From: an uncultured Alistipes sp.
GTDB lineage: Bacteria > Bacteroidota > Bacteroidia > Bacteroidales > Rikenellaceae
Direction: 5' to 3'
DNA: 32,265 nt
Assembly (NCBI GenBank): GCA_944321755.1
Contig: CALUMM010000026.1
Coordinates: forward strand, 1 to 32,265
The position numbers were made by a program, and so were the translations under genes. Below, piece by piece: positions 15,099 through 23,398 of this stretch (position 1 is the stretch's first letter; each line of letters opens with the position of its first letter). The notes under the pieces were generated by a model. The model made no database searches. It saw only the letters and a list, made by a program, of their open reading frames with translations, and had not been told where the DNA came from.

Positions 15099-17210
15099 GT
15101 GGAGATACTCGACAATGACATAAAGTACGTCGCCGGGGTCGGAGAGGCCCGGGCCCGGCTCCTCGACCGCGAACTCGGAATTCGGACCGTGGGCGACCTG
15201 CTCTCCCACTACCCCTTCCGGTACATCGACCGAACGCGAATCTACCGCATCGCGGAGATCACCGATACGGCCGGACTTACCTATGTCCAGTTCCGGGCCC
15301 GCGTCACCGGCGTATTCTATGCCGGAACCGGACGCAAACGCAGATTCTCCGTCCAGGTCCAGGACCCCTCGGGATCCGCGGAACTCATCTGGTTCCAGGG
15401 AATCAAGTGGATCGAGAAAAAAGTCGAGGTCGGACGCGAATACCTCGTCTTCGGCCGCCCGAACTTCTTCCGCGGCGAACTCTCCATCGCCCACCCCGAA
15501 CTGGAAACCGTCGAACAGGCCCTCTCCCGCAAACCCGAAAGCGGTATGCAGGGAATATACCCCTCGACCGAAAAACTGAGCAACGTACTCGGAACCAAGG
15601 GCATGTATCAGATCATCTGCAACGCCTGGGCCCTGGCCCGCGACCGCATCTCCGATCCGCTGCCGGAAGCCCTGCGCGCCCGGTACGGGCTGGTTTCACG
15701 GCGCGAGGCGCTCTACAACATCCACTTCCCGCAGTCGCAGGAGGCCCTCCGGCAGGCCCAGTACCGGCTCAAATTCGAAGAGTTGTTAGGCGTCCAGCTC
15801 AACATCCAGCAGCGGAGATCGGCCCGACTCTCGAAAAGCGACGGATTCCTATTCCCCAAAGTCGGAGGCGTCTTCAACACCTTCTACCACGAAAAACTCC
15901 CATTTCCCCTGACCGGCGCCCAAAAGCGCGTGATCCGCGAAATCCGCAAGGATACCGTCTCGGGATTCCAGATGAACCGACTGCTGCAGGGTGACGTCGG
16001 AAGCGGCAAGACCCTCGTAGCCCTGATGTCCATGCTGCTGGCCGTCGACAACGGATACCAGGCCTGCATGATGGCCCCCACCGAGATCCTCGCCCGCCAG
16101 CACTTTGCGACCATTTGCAGGATGCTCGACGGAATGCCGGTCCGAGTCGCCATCCTCACCGGCGCCTCGAAAACCCGCGAGCGCCGAGAAGCCCTCGATG
16201 GAATCGCCTCGGGAGAAGTCGATATCCTGATCGGCACCCATGCGCTGATCGAGGACCGCGTGCAGTTCGCAAACCTCGGGTTCGTCGTCATCGACGAGCA
16301 GCACCGTTTCGGCGTCGAACAGCGCGCCCGCCTCTGGACCAAAAACGCACAGCCGCCACACATCCTCGTCATGACCGCCACGCCCATCCCCCGCACGCTG
16401 GCCATGACCCTCTACGGCGATCTCGACGTCTCGGTCATCGACGAGCTCCCGCCCGGACGCCGCCCGATCAAGACCTACCACTATACGGATGCCGCCCGGC
16501 TGAAACTCTTCGGATTCATGCGTCAGGAGATTGCCAAAGGCCGGCAGGTCTATGTCGTCTACCCGCTCATCAAGGAGTCCGAAGCCATGGACTACAAGGG
16601 CCTTACGGACGGTTACGAGGCCATTTCACGCGACTTCCCCCTGCCGCAGTACGTCACGGCCATCTGCCACGGCAAGATGAAACCCGCAGACAAGGAGGAG
16701 TCTATGCGCCAGTTCAAGCAGGGCGAAGCGCAGATCCTCGTCGCAACATCCGTCATCGAGGTCGGCGTCGACGTCCCCAACGCCACCGTCATGGTCATCG
16801 AATCCGCCGAACGATTCGGACTCTCCCAGCTCCATCAGCTGCGCGGGCGCGTCGGACGGGGCGGAGAACAGTCCTACTGCATCCTCATGTCCGGCGAAAA
16901 ACTATCCCGAGAATCCCGCGCCCGGCTCGACGCCATGTGCGAAACGAACGACGGATTCCGGCTCGCGGAACTCGACCTCAAACTGCGCGGGGCCGGAGAC
17001 ATCAACGGAACGCTCCAGAGCGGCATGGCATTCGATTTGAAGATCGCAAGCCCCACGGCCGACGTGCAGATCCTCACCGTCTCGCGAGATGCCGCCTCCG
17101 AGATCCTCGCCGAGGACCCCGCACTCGCCCAACCCCAAAACCTCGGGCTGGAAATGCTCCGGAGACGATACTCGGGACACGAAGAGATCGATTTTTCCCG
17201 TATCTCGTAA
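15099..17210 (+). CDS. recG: ATP-dependent DNA helicase RecG
   Basis: This 703-residue helicase remodels stalled forks and branched DNA. An N-terminal helix-hairpin-helix-like start (DIKYVAGVGEARARLL) and wedge/OB domain (about 55-160, with VRARVTGVFY-type strands) precede the helicase core. Core motifs are LLQGDVGSGKTLVAL (Walker A), APTEILARQH, DEQHRFGVEQR (DEAH-type box), MTATPIPRTLAM, and in the second lobe VATSVIEVGVDVPNATVMVIE and QLHQLRGRVGRGG. The C-terminal LKLRGAGDINGTLQSG is the usual RecG motif. The start is taken as GTG at 15099 because Bacteroidota RecG normally begins a few residues before the DIKYVAGVG motif. The next gene follows after 47 bases. Confidence 0.96.
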   Translation: MEILDNDIKYVAGVGEARARLLDRELGIRTVGDLLSHYPFRYIDRTRIYRIAEITDTAGLTYVQFRARVTGVFYAGTGRKRRFSVQVQDPSGSAELIWFQGIKWIEKKVEVGREYLVFGRPNFFRGELSIAHPELETVEQALSRKPESGMQGIYPSTEKLSNVLGTKGMYQIICNAWALARDRISDPLPEALRARYGLVSRREALYNIHFPQSQEALRQAQYRLKFEELLGVQLNIQQRRSARLSKSDGFLFPKVGGVFNTFYHEKLPFPLTGAQKRVIREIRKDTVSGFQMNRLLQGDVGSGKTLVALMSMLLAVDNGYQACMMAPTEILARQHFATICRMLDGMPVRVAILTGASKTRERREALDGIASGEVDILIGTHALIEDRVQFANLGFVVIDEQHRFGVEQRARLWTKNAQPPHILVMTATPIPRTLAMTLYGDLDVSVIDELPPGRRPIKTYHYTDAARLKLFGFMRQEIAKGRQVYVVYPLIKESEAMDYKGLTDGYEAISRDFPLPQYVTAICHGKMKPADKEESMRQFKQGEAQILVATSVIEVGVDVPNATVMVIESAERFGLSQLHQLRGRVGRGGEQSYCILMSGEKLSRESRARLDAMCETNDGFRLAELDLKLRGAGDINGTLQSGMAFDLKIASPTADVQILTVSRDAASEILAEDPALAQPQNLGLEMLRRRYSGHEEIDFSRIS

Positions 17211-17257
17211 TATAAAACCCTAAAAAATCGTTAACCCTGAAAAACAGAACTTCCCCG

Positions 17258-18055
17258 ATGAAACGATTTCTTCTCGCCATACTCCTCCTCGCTGCAGCGG
17301 CTCCCGCCGCCGCACAACTATACCATCCGGGCGAACAGCTCTTCTACCGAGTCAGCTACAAGGCCAAAATGTTCCCAAACACCGAGGTCGGAACCGTCGA
17401 AGTCTGCACCTACGAGGAGCAAATCGATGGTAAAAACCGGTACCGCGTCGAAGGAATCGGACGAACCCTGCCCACCTATCGCTGGTTCTACAACCTCGAA
17501 GACATATACCGCGTCTGGATCGATCCCCAAACCCTGCGCCCCGTCCGCTTCGCAAGCGATATCCACGAAGGTGAATACACCTTCGAAAGCACCTACTCAT
17601 ACATCTGGCCCGACTCAACGATCCATACCCGCTGGCGAAGCCGGCAAAGACCCTTCCAGGAGAAACAGATGCACCTGACGGCTGAAAGCATGGATCCCAT
17701 CTCGCTCTTCTTCACCCTCAGATCCGCCGAAGCCGAGGATTTTATCGTCGGGGAACCCGGAACCCTCCAGATGGTCCTGCAGGACACCATCAAACTCATC
17801 AGATACCGATATCTCGGACGCGAAAACAAGAAAATCAGAAACCTGGGACGGTTCCGAACCCTGAAGTTCGAATGCCAGCTGGGAACCACCGAAGGATATT
17901 CGTTCACCGACGGCACCATCTTCACGCTCTGGATATCCGACGACGACAACAAAATTCCACTCTACATCGAATCACCCGTCAAGATCGGAAGCATTCAGGC
18001 CTACATTTCCGGATACAAGGGGCTGAAATACCCCCTCGACAGCCGGATCAAATAA
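17258..18055 (+). CDS. DUF3108 domain-containing exported protein
   Basis: This 265-residue protein has a signal peptide (hydrophobic core about residues 4-18, ending PAAAQ at about 20). It begins the mature part with LYHPGEQLFYRVSYK, the characteristic opening of DUF3108 proteins (a G-E-x-L-x-Y pattern). The rest is beta-rich with many aromatic and basic residues and finishes YKGLKYPLDSRIK. The family is predicted periplasmic or cell-envelope and has no established function. It follows recG by 47 bases without a visible terminator, so the two may share a transcript. It is named only by family resemblance. Confidence 0.82.
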   Translation: MKRFLLAILLLAAAAPAAAQLYHPGEQLFYRVSYKAKMFPNTEVGTVEVCTYEEQIDGKNRYRVEGIGRTLPTYRWFYNLEDIYRVWIDPQTLRPVRFASDIHEGEYTFESTYSYIWPDSTIHTRWRSRQRPFQEKQMHLTAESMDPISLFFTLRSAEAEDFIVGEPGTLQMVLQDTIKLIRYRYLGRENKKIRNLGRFRTLKFECQLGTTEGYSFTDGTIFTLWISDDDNKIPLYIESPVKIGSIQAYISGYKGLKYPLDSRIK

Positions 18056-18140
18056 CCTCGAACAGAACCTCCCCAAAACCGGAAACCCCCTCTCCGAAAA
18101 CTATGTCGCATGTCCGGCTTCGAAATTCCGGTTTTTTTCC

Positions 18141-18148
18141 TATCTTTG
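18141..18148 (+). promoter_or_regulatory. Candidate -7 box upstream of the coiled-coil/EptA-like gene pair
   Basis: TATCTTTG matches the Bacteroidota -7 consensus exactly, preceded by a run of seven T. No TTTG is present at the right distance. The leader to the ATG at 18255 would be about 100 nucleotides. Confidence 0.5.
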
Positions 18149-18254
18149 CCCAAAACAAACCCGGTCGGAGGCTACGCCCCGGCGGCCCCGGAAACAACAA
18201 ACCCCGGAAACCCCCGCCAATACGACCCTCCGCACCGCCTAAACAAACCCCTCT

Positions 18255-19190
18255 ATGGAAAACAAACAGGGATACGACCCTGCGGAGTTCGAAGACGACG
18301 ACTTCTCGACCCCGCAGCCCGATGCCGGAAAATCCATCCGCGGATACCGGATCGTCATCATCATCCTTTCGGTCATCCTGGTGGCAATCTCTGCTCTCTA
18401 CTTCAGCATCCACCACCAGCAGATGCTCGACAACGAACTCCTGAAGGCCGACCGGGACTCGATTCAAAACGATCTCGGACGACTCATGACCGATTACGAC
18501 AACCTCCAGATCTCTAACGACTCCATCTCACGCGGGCTCGACATCGAACGCGAACGCGCCGACTCCCTCATGACCCGACTCAAAAAGGAGCGCTCCTGGA
18601 ACCTCGCAAAAATCAAACAGTATGAAAAGGAGGTCGGAACCCTGAGATCCATCATGAAGGGATATGTCCGGCAGATCGACTCCCTCAATACGCTCAACAA
18701 ACAGCTCATCAAGGAGAACGTAGGATACCGCAAGGAGATCTCCACAGCCAAACTCCGGGCCGAAATGGCCGAGGAAAAGGCGGCGGAACTCGACAACAAG
18801 GTCAAGGTCGGAGCCGTACTCCGCGCCCGCGACATCCGCCTCGCAGGGCTCAACGACCGCGGAAATCCCGTGTCGAGAGTCAAAAACGCATCCCGGCTCC
18901 GGGTCGACTTCGTACTCTCGGCCAACGAACTGGCTACCCCCGGGAACAAGGCCATCTACGTGCGGATCACATCCCCGGACGGATATGTGCTTACGACCGA
19001 ACAGATGCCGACCTTCGAATTCGAGGGTGAACGCCTGAGCTATTCCGCCATGCGTGAGGTCGATTACCAGAATCAGGACCTCGAAGTCGGCATCTACTTC
19101 AACTCCTCGGGATTCGCTCCCGGAACCTACTCGATCGAGCTCTACTGCGAAGGACGGCTGATCGGCCAAACCCAGGTGGTGATGAAGTAA
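18255..19190 (+). CDS. Membrane-anchored coiled-coil protein, function unknown
   Basis: This 311-residue protein has an acidic N-terminal tail of about 30 residues (EFEDDDFSTPQPD), then one membrane helix (about 32-52, VIIILSVILVAISALYF). A long heptad-rich coiled coil follows (about 55-185), then a beta-rich C-terminal domain (about 190-311) with VRITSPDGYVL and YSIELYCEGRLIGQTQVVM. The topology predicted is cytoplasmic tail with periplasmic coiled coil and C-terminal sandwich. I do not recognise a named family; proteins of this shape are seen in Bacteroidota. It lies 13 bases before the EptA-like transferase gene, so the two are almost certainly co-transcribed and may work together in the envelope. 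Confidence 0.8.
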   Translation: MENKQGYDPAEFEDDDFSTPQPDAGKSIRGYRIVIIILSVILVAISALYFSIHHQQMLDNELLKADRDSIQNDLGRLMTDYDNLQISNDSISRGLDIERERADSLMTRLKKERSWNLAKIKQYEKEVGTLRSIMKGYVRQIDSLNTLNKQLIKENVGYRKEISTAKLRAEMAEEKAAELDNKVKVGAVLRARDIRLAGLNDRGNPVSRVKNASRLRVDFVLSANELATPGNKAIYVRITSPDGYVLTTEQMPTFEFEGERLSYSAMREVDYQNQDLEVGIYFNSSGFAPGTYSIELYCEGRLIGQTQVVMK

Positions 19191-19203
19191 CCCCACGGCC
19201 GGC

Positions 19204-21021
19204 ATGGAATCCCTCAAACGCTGGTGCTATCGGCCCGGAGCGGCCGGTAGCACTTTTTCTCGACTGCTGAAACCAATCGGTGATCATCCCGGATTCTTCC
19301 TCTTCGCCGCGATCGTCCCCACCTTCCCCGACATCCTCTATGCCGTCAGCCGCGAAATGACCTTCTTCGTCTGGAGAAACCTCATCCTCGCACTGCTCCT
19401 CTCCCTCTTCCGCGCCTATCTCCTTACCCTCCCGCTCTGCCTGCACCGGCGCCGCCATACAAACGGGGGGGGGTCCACGGCATGGCAAATCGTCCGGACC
19501 GGATACATCTCCGCCGTCCTGCTGATTCTCGGCGTGGCATCCTATGCCGAAAGTTTCCTCCAGATACACTTCGGAACACTCTGCTCCGCATCGGTCCTGC
19601 AGGTCCTCTGGGAAACCAACGCGCAGGAGAGCTCCGAATTCCTCAAAACATACTGCGCATCCACCTCCTTCATCCTGCTGACCATCTTCTTCGCGCTGAT
19701 CGTCGCCGGATATGTCGTGCTGCGAAAACATGCCCCGAAATTCAGATTCCGGAACCGCGCAGTACGCACCACGCTGGCCATCCTCCTCCTTATCGGACTC
19801 GGAATCTCCATCAGCCGAATCCAGATCTTCTGCAAACTCCTCCTCGCCGAGCACGATACCCCGGCCATCGAGGCCCCGAGCACCCCAATCTCGACCTTCG
19901 AACGAATCCATACCGCCCTCGCCGCGAACAACTTCTCGCCCGAACGCGCCGAACGGCTCCTGCAGATCCTCGATTCGGCCCGCGTGGAGGGATGTTCGTT
20001 CCGGTCGCCCTGTATCGTCGTGATCATCGGAGAGTCGTTCAACAAACACCATTCGAGCCTCTACGGATACCCGCTGGAGACCAATCCCCGCATGGAGGAG
20101 CGCCGCAAACGGGGCGAACTGTTCGTCTTCAACGATGTCGTATCCCCCGCAAACCTCACCACCTCGGTGCTGAACCAGATCTTCTCCCCCGCCAGCCTCG
20201 ATGCCGGAGAACACTGGGACGAGGAACCCCTCTTCCCGGCCCTGTTCCGAAAGGCCGGATACGCCACCTACCACATGGACAACCAGGCCGCAGGTACGGT
20301 GACCAATTTCCACGACCTCGGCTTGAAGAACCTCTTCAATTCCCGAAGCAACGCCCTGCTCTTCACGGCCGTCAACTCCCGACGCCACTTCTCGGACCTC
20401 GCCCTCATCGACGACTACGACCGAATCGTCCCGAAAACCGATTCCGCCGAGCTGACGATCTTCCACCTCATCGGGCAGCACCTCCACTACCGGGACCGGT
20501 TCCCTGCCGACGAGGCGCACTTCTCGCCCGACGATTACGACCGCCCCGACCTGAATGCCCGCCAAAAACAGATCCTGGCCGACTACGACAACGCAACCCG
20601 TTACAACGACCGCGTCGTGGATGCCATCCTGGAGCACTTCGCCCGGCGGGACGCCATCGTCATCTACCTCCCGGACCACGGCGAGGAGATGTTCGACTAC
20701 CGCGTCCATTTCGGCCGCACCTACACCCCGCTCACGGCCGGGATCTGCAAATACCAGTTCGAGATCCCCTTCCTGATCTGGATGTCAGACTCCTACCGCA
20801 GCAACCATCCCGAAGTCGTGGAACAGGTAGCCCGGGCCCTCGACCGCCGCTTCTCCTCGGATGACCTGCCCCATCTGCTGATGGATCTGGCCGGAATCCG
20901 ATGCCCGTGGTACGACCCCACGCGCAGCCTCGTCAACGACCGATTCGACAATGCCCGACCCAGACCCCTGCTGCTCGGATACGAACCCGCCGGAGACTAC
21001 GACGTGCTGATCCGGGAGTAG
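19204..21021 (+). CDS. Phosphoethanolamine transferase (EptA/MCR-like, sulfatase fold)
   Basis: This 605-residue inner-membrane enzyme has five predicted membrane helices (about residues 28-48, 52-76, 98-118, 148-170 and 185-203) and a periplasmic alkaline-phosphatase-fold domain (about 260-590). Catalytic motifs are IIGESFNKHHSSLYGY (Glu277, metal ligand), SPANLTTSVLNQIFS (Thr319 in the place of the nucleophilic Thr) and LPDHGEE (Asp/His ligands). Relatives transfer phosphoethanolamine from phosphatidylethanolamine to lipid A or other glycans; the acceptor here is unknown. The two Cys that flank the Thr in MCR/EptA enzymes are replaced (Pro, Gln), so that disulfide is absent. Codons 88-90 form a run of nine G between helices 2 and 3, a possible slippage site. 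It is co-transcribed with the coiled-coil gene upstream. Confidence 0.88.
   Translation: MESLKRWCYRPGAAGSTFSRLLKPIGDHPGFFLFAAIVPTFPDILYAVSREMTFFVWRNLILALLLSLFRAYLLTLPLCLHRRRHTNGGGSTAWQIVRTGYISAVLLILGVASYAESFLQIHFGTLCSASVLQVLWETNAQESSEFLKTYCASTSFILLTIFFALIVAGYVVLRKHAPKFRFRNRAVRTTLAILLLIGLGISISRIQIFCKLLLAEHDTPAIEAPSTPISTFERIHTALAANNFSPERAERLLQILDSARVEGCSFRSPCIVVIIGESFNKHHSSLYGYPLETNPRMEERRKRGELFVFNDVVSPANLTTSVLNQIFSPASLDAGEHWDEEPLFPALFRKAGYATYHMDNQAAGTVTNFHDLGLKNLFNSRSNALLFTAVNSRRHFSDLALIDDYDRIVPKTDSAELTIFHLIGQHLHYRDRFPADEAHFSPDDYDRPDLNARQKQILADYDNATRYNDRVVDAILEHFARRDAIVIYLPDHGEEMFDYRVHFGRTYTPLTAGICKYQFEIPFLIWMSDSYRSNHPEVVEQVARALDRRFSSDDLPHLLMDLAGIRCPWYDPTRSLVNDRFDNARPRPLLLGYEPAGDYDVLIRE
19465..19473 (+). 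repeat. Run of nine G inside the EptA-like gene
   Basis: Nine consecutive G encode Gly88-Gly90 in the loop between predicted membrane helices 2 and 3. Gain or loss of one G would shift the frame before the catalytic domain. Confidence 0.95.
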
Positions 21022-21022
21022 C

Positions 21023-21042
21023 CCGCCGGAATCATCCGGCGG
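21023..21042. other. Perfect GC-rich hairpin after the EptA-like gene
   Basis: CCGCCGGA and TCCGGCGG pair around an ATCA loop directly after the stop codon. No T tract follows. It may protect the mRNA 3' end or act with the next hairpin. Confidence 0.55.
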
Positions 21043-21047
21043 CTGCC

Positions 21048-21091
21048 GACGAAAAATCCCTGCCTCCTTCAGGTGGCAGGGATTCTTCGTC
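21048..21091. terminator. Bidirectional terminator between convergent EptA-like and SGNH genes
   Basis: Arms at 21048-21064 and 21075-21091 pair at 16 of 17 positions around a 10-base loop. The outer stem is A-rich on the left and T-rich on the right, so the structure reads similarly on both strands. It sits between two convergent genes. Confidence 0.75.
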
Positions 21092-21112
21092 CCGGGCCAA
21101 AGGCCCCCCGGA

Positions 21113-22198
21113 TCAGCGGATGCCGCACTTCCGCAGCACCTTCAACAGTTCCGGCTGGAGATTCTGCGCCCAACGCCAGTAACCCAGGTCCGACGGATGC
21201 GTTCCGTCCGCCGAAGTGACGTGGTCGCGACCCGTCAGGTCCGCCTTGTCGATGAAGTAGACCCCGTCGAACTCCCGCATGGCCTGCGCCATCATCTCAC
21301 GCGCCGCAGCCTGCTTGGCCTCCTCCCGCGCCCGGACCGCAAGGTTGAAGTTGCAACTCTCCCGATAGATCGTCTGCACGAAAATCAGCGGTGTCGTCGG
21401 CAGTTTCTCGCGGATTCGCGCGATGAAGGGGATCAGGCGCTCGCGGATCATCTTCGCATCCGGATTCGAAAAACCGTCGAAAACCATCGCATCGGCATCC
21501 TTCACATCCCCCAGATAATCGGCAAAGTAGGGCTGGAGCTTGCAATTCCCGCTGCAGGCAATACTGCAGAAATAGAGACCCGTATTGCGCTCGATCTGCA
21601 TCGGATAGCTCATCCCCGCACGGCTCGTGCTGATCCCGTGCGTGAAACTCGACCCGAAAATCACGATCTTGTGCCGGAAGGGATTCTCCAGCGGGGTGAT
21701 CGAGGCACCCTCGTCCACCCCGATCTGCAGAGACAGCAGCTCGCTGTAGTTCGGAAGGTACAACAGGCACTCCTTCTCCGAGGTGTCCATCCCGGAGATC
21801 AGCGTAAAGGACTTGCCCCGCTTCCCGGAGTCCCGCGATGCCGCATAAAGCCACTCCCCGTCCTGGCGGATATAAAGGTCGAAACCCTCCGAGGCCACCC
21901 GGGGCGTACTCCCGCCCCGGTAGACGAACGACGAATAGTGCGGAAACAGGTCCAGACGCGAAGTGTTGGTCCGGAAAACAATCGCAAGACCCGCCGAACA
22001 ACGGATCTGCTGGTTTTCGGTCGGCGTGAATCCCTTGTAGACCGCCGTGTCGATCCGATGGTAGGGGTGCGCGGTGGGAAGGGCCTTGCCGATCAGCGTC
22101 AACTCCCCGGCATCCACAAACCGGACCTGAGCCCCGGCAAAACCGCCCGTCAGCAATACGAAAATTCCTAATAACAGTTTCTTCATGACTCTTTTCAT
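21113..22198 (-). CDS. SGNH/GDSL hydrolase with N-terminal GxDLY domain, exported
   Basis: This 361-residue protein has a signal peptide (about residues 1-24). An N-terminal beta-sandwich (about 25-165) contains GFDLYIRQDGEWLY, the GxDLY pattern of Bacteroidota SGNH esterases. The hydrolase domain (about 170-360) shows KIVIFGSSFTHG (Ser184 as likely nucleophile), VFDGFSNPDAKM and the C-terminal TSADGTHPSDLGY with the catalytic Asp-x-x-His. Such enzymes remove acyl groups, often acetyl, from glycans; the substrate is unknown here. The start could also be Met5. It lies downstream of a ROK kinase on the same strand, but a strong terminator separates them and no clear promoter is seen in the remaining gap. 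Confidence 0.87.
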   Translation of the reverse strand: MKRVMKKLLLGIFVLLTGGFAGAQVRFVDAGELTLIGKALPTAHPYHRIDTAVYKGFTPTENQQIRCSAGLAIVFRTNTSRLDLFPHYSSFVYRGGSTPRVASEGFDLYIRQDGEWLYAASRDSGKRGKSFTLISGMDTSEKECLLYLPNYSELLSLQIGVDEGASITPLENPFRHKIVIFGSSFTHGISTSRAGMSYPMQIERNTGLYFCSIACSGNCKLQPYFADYLGDVKDADAMVFDGFSNPDAKMIRERLIPFIARIREKLPTTPLIFVQTIYRESCNFNLAVRAREEAKQAAAREMMAQAMREFDGVYFIDKADLTGRDHVTSADGTHPSDLGYWRWAQNLQPELLKVLRKCGIR

Positions 22199-22222
22199 GG
22201 GTTATCCGTTGAAAATTCTTTC

Positions 22223-22251
22223 AAAAAGGGCGGAGTCTTCGGACTCCGCCC
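22223..22251 (-). terminator. Terminator downstream of the ROK gene
   Basis: On the minus strand, ten-base perfect arms (22251-22242 and 22237-22228) surround a four-base loop and are followed by five T. It lies 23 bases after the ROK stop and 25 bases before the start of the SGNH gene. Confidence 0.88.
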
Positions 22252-22273
22252 GCAACTGCCGCCCGGCAGAGGG

Positions 22274-23284
22274 TCACTTGACGTGCCCCTGCTCCTGCCA
22301 GATCAGCGCCGAAGCCCCGAGGATCGCCGCATTCTTGCCCTGAATGCCGCTCGGAAGCAGTTTCACCTTGTTCTTGAAGACGAAGAGCATGTTCTCCTCC
22401 ATGTACCACTGCGTCGGCTCGAAAAGCAGTTTCCCCGCCTTCGAAAGCCCCCCGAAGAGGAAAATCGCCTCCGGGGAGGTCACCGTCACCACGTCGGCCA
22501 AAGCCCGCCCCAGCATCTCGCCCGTAAAGCGGAAGGCCTCCTTGGCAATCGGGTCCCCCTGCTCGGCCGCCGCCGAGATCATCGAGGCGTCGAAGTCGTC
22601 GAACGCAATGCTCCGCAGCTTGCTCGGCGCATTCATCTTCGCCATCAGTTCAAACGCCGTGCGCTTGATACCCGTCGCCGAAACATACGTCTCCAGGCAT
22701 CCCCGCCGTCCGCATCCGCACTCCCGGCCGTTGCGCTCGACAATGACGTGCCCGAATTCCCCCGCAAAACCGTCGTGGCCGTAGATCATCTCCCCGTTGG
22801 CCACAAAACCCGAACCGAGACCCGTGCCCAGCGTGATCATCACGAAATCCTTCATCCCCTTGGCGTTGCCATAGATCATCTCTCCGATCGTCGCAGCATT
22901 GGCATCGTTCGTAACCAGCGTCTTCGCCCCGTCGAAACGTTTCGAAATGTCATCCGCCAGCGGGAAAATCCGACGGGCATCCTCCGGATTCGGATCCCCC
23001 TCCCGGAACTTCCACAAATTCGCAGGGGTCTCGATCGTCCCCTTGTGGAAATTCGCATTCGGAGCCCCGATGCCGATGCCCGCCAGTTCGTACTCGAACG
23101 ACAGACTCCGGGCCAATGCCTGTAACGAATCGCACAACTCCTCGACATAAGCCGGATAGTCGTCTACATAGGGATACTTCTTGGTCGAAATGACCGATTC
23201 GGCATACAGATCGCCGTTCTCATCCACGAGACCAAATGCGGTATTGATACCGCCGATGTCTACGCCGATAGCGAGTTTTTTCAT
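22274..23284 (-). CDS. ROK family sugar kinase (glucokinase-like)
   Basis: This 336-residue protein has the ROK layout: GVDIGGINTAFGLVDENG (phosphate-1 motif), GIGIGAPNAN, VTNDANAATIGE (catalytic Asp), TLGTGLGSGFVANGEMIYGHDGFAGEFGH (ROK signature) and the zinc-site run GRECGCGRRGCLETY after His. It lacks an N-terminal DNA-binding domain, so it is a kinase rather than a NagC-type repressor. The likely reaction is ATP-dependent phosphorylation of glucose or a related hexose or amino sugar; specificity is not settled from sequence. A full promoter match lies just upstream and a strong terminator just downstream, so it is probably a single-gene unit. Confidence 0.93.
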   Translation of the reverse strand: MKKLAIGVDIGGINTAFGLVDENGDLYAESVISTKKYPYVDDYPAYVEELCDSLQALARSLSFEYELAGIGIGAPNANFHKGTIETPANLWKFREGDPNPEDARRIFPLADDISKRFDGAKTLVTNDANAATIGEMIYGNAKGMKDFVMITLGTGLGSGFVANGEMIYGHDGFAGEFGHVIVERNGRECGCGRRGCLETYVSATGIKRTAFELMAKMNAPSKLRSIAFDDFDASMISAAAEQGDPIAKEAFRFTGEMLGRALADVVTVTSPEAIFLFGGLSKAGKLLFEPTQWYMEENMLFVFKNKVKLLPSGIQGKNAAILGASALIWQEQGHVK

Positions 23285-23317
23285 GGCTCTATCTATTTAA
23301 AGTTGATTTCATCCTTT

Positions 23318-23348
23318 CAAAGTTAAGCGAAAATTCGGCCACTCCAAA
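23318..23348 (-). promoter_or_regulatory. Promoter of the ROK kinase gene
   Basis: The minus strand carries TTTG (23348-23345), 19 bases and TAACTTTG (23325-23318), a complete Bacteroidota consensus. The predicted leader is about 27 nucleotides. Confidence 0.75.
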
Positions 23349-23357
23349 GTTTTTTCG

Positions 23358-23365
23358 TAATTTTG
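23358..23365 (+). promoter_or_regulatory. Candidate -7 box for the prenyl synthase operon
   Basis: TAATTTTG matches the -7 consensus, about 34 bases before the ATG at 23399. It is divergent from and close to the ROK promoter. A good -33 element is not seen. Confidence 0.45.
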
Positions 23366-23398
23366 GATCGGTTTTTCATCCCAAAATACCCCCGGACC

